Made by a program: the position numbers and the translations under genes
Notes under the pieces: generated by a model
The model's input: only the letters and a program-made list of their open reading frames with translations
Databases searched by the model: none
Told to the model about the DNA's origin: nothing
In this document: positions 61,544 through 64,000 of the stretch, piece by piece
Layout: each line of letters opens with the position of its first letter
Position numbering within the stretch: the stretch's first letter is position 1
NCBI GenBank assembly: GCA_035317605.1
Contig: DATHGT010000209.1
Coordinates: 42,308-106,307 of the forward strand
Source of the DNA: DATHGT01 sp035317605
GTDB lineage: Bacteria > Methylomirabilota > Methylomirabilia > Rokubacteriales > CSP1-6
Direction of reading: 5' to 3'
Length of the DNA stretch: 64,000 nucleotides

Positions 61544-62506
61544 ATGCGCCAGAACGCCCGGATGCGCCACCTGCTCGCCGGCGTCTGCCTGGCCATGCTG
61601 GCCGCCCCGCTGGGCATCGCCGCCGGGCAGAGGCCGCCCGCGACTCCCGTCCGCGTGGCCGCCGTGCCCCTGACCAACTTCACCCCGCTCCTGATCGCCA
61701 GGGAAAAAGGATGGTTCGCCGAGGAGAATCTCAACGTCACGTGGACGATGGTGGCGCAGGGCGGCGTGGCGGTGCAGGCGGTCGTTGGGGGCAGCGTGGA
61801 GTTCGGCAGCACCGGGATCCTGGAGGCGATCCTCGCCCGCGGCAACGGCATCGACGTGTCGTTCGTGGTGGCCAACTGCCGGGCGCGCAGCGGTCCGCCC
61901 GATGCGTCGGCGATCTTCGTCCGCGCCGACGATTCCATCCGCGGCCCCGCGGACCTGGTGGGAAAGCGGGTGTCGGTCGGCCTGATCAACAGCGTGAACC
62001 ACATCCATGCCACGGCCTGGCTGCGGAAGAACGGGGTCGATCCCAAGTCGGTTCAGTTCCTGGAGCTGCCGCTGCCGAACGTCGGCGATGCCCTGATCAA
62101 CAAGAGGATCGACGCGGGCTGGCTCGTCGAGCCGTTTCAAACGGTCATGAGCCAGTCAGGGAAGGTCCGCGTGCTCGCCAATCCCTACCACCTCACGGCC
62201 CCCGGCATGGACATCAGCGCCTACGTGGCCGCCGACGGCTGGCTACGCGCCAACGCCGACACCGCGCGCCGATTCAAGCGCGCCGTCGACCGCGCCACCG
62301 CCTTCATGAACGAGGGCCCCAAGGAGGAGCGCTTGAGCTGGGTCTCGAAGTTCTCGGGCGTGCGCCCCGAGCTGGTCGAGCGCATGACCCTGCCGGTGTT
62401 CGCGACCGAGTTCAACGTCGAGAGCCTGCAGGCCAACGTGGAGCTGGCCGCGGGCCAGGGGCTGACCACGGCCTTCGACGTGAAGACGATGGTGTGGAAG
62501 CCATGA
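61544..62506 (+). CDS. ABC transporter substrate-binding protein (SsuA/THI5-like)
   Basis: 320 aa. Signal peptide LLAGVCLAMLAAPLGIAAG, then the type 2 periplasmic fold: VRVAAVPLTNFTPLLIAREKGWFAEENLNV, GSVEFGSTGILEAILA, IRGPADLVGKRVSVG, and KRIDAGWLVEPFQTV. The family binds sulfonates, nitrate, taurine or thiamine precursors. GAGGAGAATC precedes ATG 61544. No permease or ATPase gene is in the window. It is coupled to the isochorismatase by ATGA. Confidence 0.9.
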   Translation: MRQNARMRHLLAGVCLAMLAAPLGIAAGQRPPATPVRVAAVPLTNFTPLLIAREKGWFAEENLNVTWTMVAQGGVAVQAVVGGSVEFGSTGILEAILARGNGIDVSFVVANCRARSGPPDASAIFVRADDSIRGPADLVGKRVSVGLINSVNHIHATAWLRKNGVDPKSVQFLELPLPNVGDALINKRIDAGWLVEPFQTVMSQSGKVRVLANPYHLTAPGMDISAYVAADGWLRANADTARRFKRAVDRATAFMNEGPKEERLSWVSKFSGVRPELVERMTLPVFATEFNVESLQANVELAAGQGLTTAFDVKTMVWKP

Positions 62507-63141
62507 TCCGCGAGGAGGACCTGCTGGTGACGCTCGCCCAGAAGGTCGATCCCAACCACACCGCGCTGGTCGTCATCGACGTGCAGAACGACTTCTGCGC
62601 GGTGGGCGGCTTCTACGACCGGACGGGAGGCGACACCACCCGGATCCAGGCGATGATGCCGCACCTCCATCAGCTCCTGGGCGAAGCCCGCCGGGCCCGC
62701 GTGCCGGTGATCTTCGTCAAGGCCGGTTATGGCGAGGCCTACCTCTCCAGCTCCGATCGCGAGCGGTTCATTCGGCTGTACGGCCAGGTCATCCCGGTGT
62801 GCCGTCCGGGGACGTGGGGGGCCGAGCTCTACGAAGTCGCGCCCCAACCCGGCGAGCCGGTCATCGTCAAGCGCCGGTACAGCGCGTTTCACGGCACCGA
62901 TCTCGACGTGCTGCTCCGCAGCCTCGGCATCCGGACGATCGTGCTGGCGGGGGTGGCCACGAACGTGTGCGTGGAGGGCGCGGCCCGCGACGCCTTCATG
63001 CGCGACTACTACGTGGTCGTGGTGAGCGATTGCACGGCGGCCCGCGACGACGACCTGCACCGGGCGGCCCTCACGAACATCGATCTGCACTTCGCGTCGG
63101 TGGTGGCGGCCGACGCCATCACGAGCACGTGGCAGGAATGA
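62503..63141 (+). CDS. Isochorismatase-family cysteine hydrolase
   Basis: 212 aa. The catalytic triad is visible: D26 in LVVIDVQNDF, K123 in VIVKRRYSAFHGTDLD, C156 in GVATNVCVEGAARDAF with the cis-peptide preceding it. The family includes ureidoacrylate, biuret and nicotinamide amidohydrolases. Pairing with a solute-binding protein suggests breakdown of the imported compound, which is inference. Confidence 0.9.
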   Translation: MIREEDLLVTLAQKVDPNHTALVVIDVQNDFCAVGGFYDRTGGDTTRIQAMMPHLHQLLGEARRARVPVIFVKAGYGEAYLSSSDRERFIRLYGQVIPVCRPGTWGAELYEVAPQPGEPVIVKRRYSAFHGTDLDVLLRSLGIRTIVLAGVATNVCVEGAARDAFMRDYYVVVVSDCTAARDDDLHRAALTNIDLHFASVVAADAITSTWQE

Positions 63142-63166
63142 TCTGACCCCGCGGGCGGGCGCCGAC

Positions 63167-64000
63167 TCAGGCCCGTGATCGTCGCCGGGTGTGTGCGCCG
63201 GCCGCTCGCCGTTCCGACTCCCGCGGCGCCCGCTCGTCGCGCGGCGCGTCCCGGTGACCGTGGGCGAGCTCGGCCCGGAGAAATCCCACGAGTCCGTGGA
63301 TGAGCGGCGAGACGACCGGACGGGTCACGAAGGCCGCGACCACGTCGGCGAGGAGGGGCAGCCCGTCGAGGTTGAGGGCGACGAGCTGGCCCGTGGCGAG
63401 CTCGTTGGCGACCAGCGGCTTGATCTGCAGCGCATAGCCGGCGTTGGCCTCCACGAGGCGGATGACGGCGTCGTGATTGCGCGTCTCCACGAGCGTGCGC
63501 GGCTTCACTCCGGCCGCGTGCAGCTTCTCTTCGTGCAGCTCGCGTATCGGCATCGAGGTCATCGCCACGAACGGGTACTCGCTCAGCTCCTGCGGCGTGA
63601 TGCGCCGACGGCCGGCCAGGGGATGCTTGGGCGAGGCGATGAGGGCGAATTCCTCGTTGCCCAGCAGCTCCACGGTGAGGCCGGGCGGCGTCCGCACGCG
63701 AAGGTAACAGGCCACGTCCAGCGCGCCGCCGCCGATGCTGGCCAGCAGGGGTTCCGGGAGGTCGACGTGCACCCGCATGTCGACGGCGGGGAACTGCGCG
63801 CGAAACCGGGACAGCGGAATGGGCAGCACGTGGCCGCTGAGGATGAACGTGAGCCCGACGACCAGCGGTCCGGCGAGGGTGCCCTTGAGGGCGGCGATGT
63901 CCTGCTCGAGCGTGCGCAGACCGCCGAGCGTCTCTTCCGCGTAACGCCGGAGTTTTTCCCCGGCCGGGGTCAGCCGGAAGCCGCTGTCGGGGCGCTCGAT
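63167..64000 (-). CDS. LysR-family transcriptional regulator, N-terminus cut by window edge
   Basis: At least 277 codons. The beginning (first part of the winged helix) lies beyond base 64000. The visible part opens with DSGFRLTPAGEKLRRYAEETL, the end of the HTH and linker helix, then the effector domain: GTLAGPLVVGLTFILSGHVLP, VRVRTPPGLTVELLG, FALIASPKHPLAGRRRI, and NAGYALQIKP. The C-terminal 35 residues are Arg-rich and unconserved. It is convergent with the isochorismatase and could regulate that unit or a gene outside the window. Confidence 0.9.
   Translation of the reverse strand: MERPDSGFRLTPAGEKLRRYAEETLGGLRTLEQDIAALKGTLAGPLVVGLTFILSGHVLPIPLSRFRAQFPAVDMRVHVDLPEPLLASIGGGALDVACYLRVRTPPGLTVELLGNEEFALIASPKHPLAGRRRITPQELSEYPFVAMTSMPIRELHEEKLHAAGVKPRTLVETRNHDAVIRLVEANAGYALQIKPLVANELATGQLVALNLDGLPLLADVVAAFVTRPVVSPLIHGLVGFLRAELAHGHRDAPRDERAPRESERRAAGAHTRRRSRA

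Overview
The window is a very GC-rich (roughly 68-70% by eye), almost fully coding stretch of a bacterial chromosome. It carries housekeeping genes, with no phage, plasmid, CRISPR, rRNA or tRNA genes that I can see. The gene complement (DXP isoprenoid genes, an RseP-type site-2 protease, c-type cytochromes, an EtfD-like membrane Fe-S oxidoreductase, MeaB) and the wording of many proteins fit an uncultured, respiring, Gram-negative-type lineage such as Candidatus Rokubacteria/Methylomirabilota. That placement is inference from general resemblance, not from a search.

Layout: 1-1404 (minus) is the truncated primary sigma factor. 1669-8484 holds a frameshifted ACT-malic enzyme, then a polyprenyl-phosphate-type GT2, a PLP aminotransferase, a SAM methyltransferase, a GT39-like membrane protein with an unusual C-terminal domain, and endonuclease III. 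8632-20293 runs rplM-rpsI-argC-argJ-rpsB-tsf-pyrH-frr-uppS-cdsA-dxr-rseP-ispG and a thioredoxin-fold ferredoxin: translation, arginine, lipid and isoprenoid synthesis. 20363-22051 is proS. A terminator and an overlapping promoter separate it from the long rimP-nusA-rnpM-infB-ylxP-rbfA-nrnA-truB-ribF-rpsO-pnp-M16 protease block (22159-34296). 34293-43709 is a purine cluster (purS-Q-L-F-N-H, then a MerR/TPR protein, then purD). It is followed by tsaC, mobA, an uncharacterised Cys-rich protein, thiI, rpiB, glyA and nrdR. 49571-64000 holds a B12-binding radical SAM protein, a secreted protein of unknown function, an OPRT-like phosphoribosyltransferase, tsaB-rimI, two c-type cytochrome genes, meaB with an EtfD-like oxidoreductase, a DUF1232 protein, a histidine phosphatase, a phytoene-dehydrogenase-like flavoprotein, and an orphan substrate-binding protein with an isochorismatase beside a truncated LysR regulator.

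Gene packing is extreme. About twenty junctions use 4-nt ATGA/GTGA/TTGA overlaps, so translational coupling is the rule. The unexpected content is in the small spaces. (1) A 53-bp tandem triplication between purN and purH creates two successive 18-codon ORFs, each joined to its neighbours by a 4-nt overlap. (2) A minus-strand micro-gene at 49312-49417 has a consensus sigma-70 promoter, a strong ribosome binding site and a 12-residue Lys/Ala-only product. (3) A dispersed two-hairpin, G-rich repeat occurs in about five copies; one is read in frame as the N-terminus of UppS and another abuts the purD start codon. (4) A 123-bp terminal-inverted-repeat element lies right after purH. (5) There is a likely single-base deletion in the malic enzyme gene.
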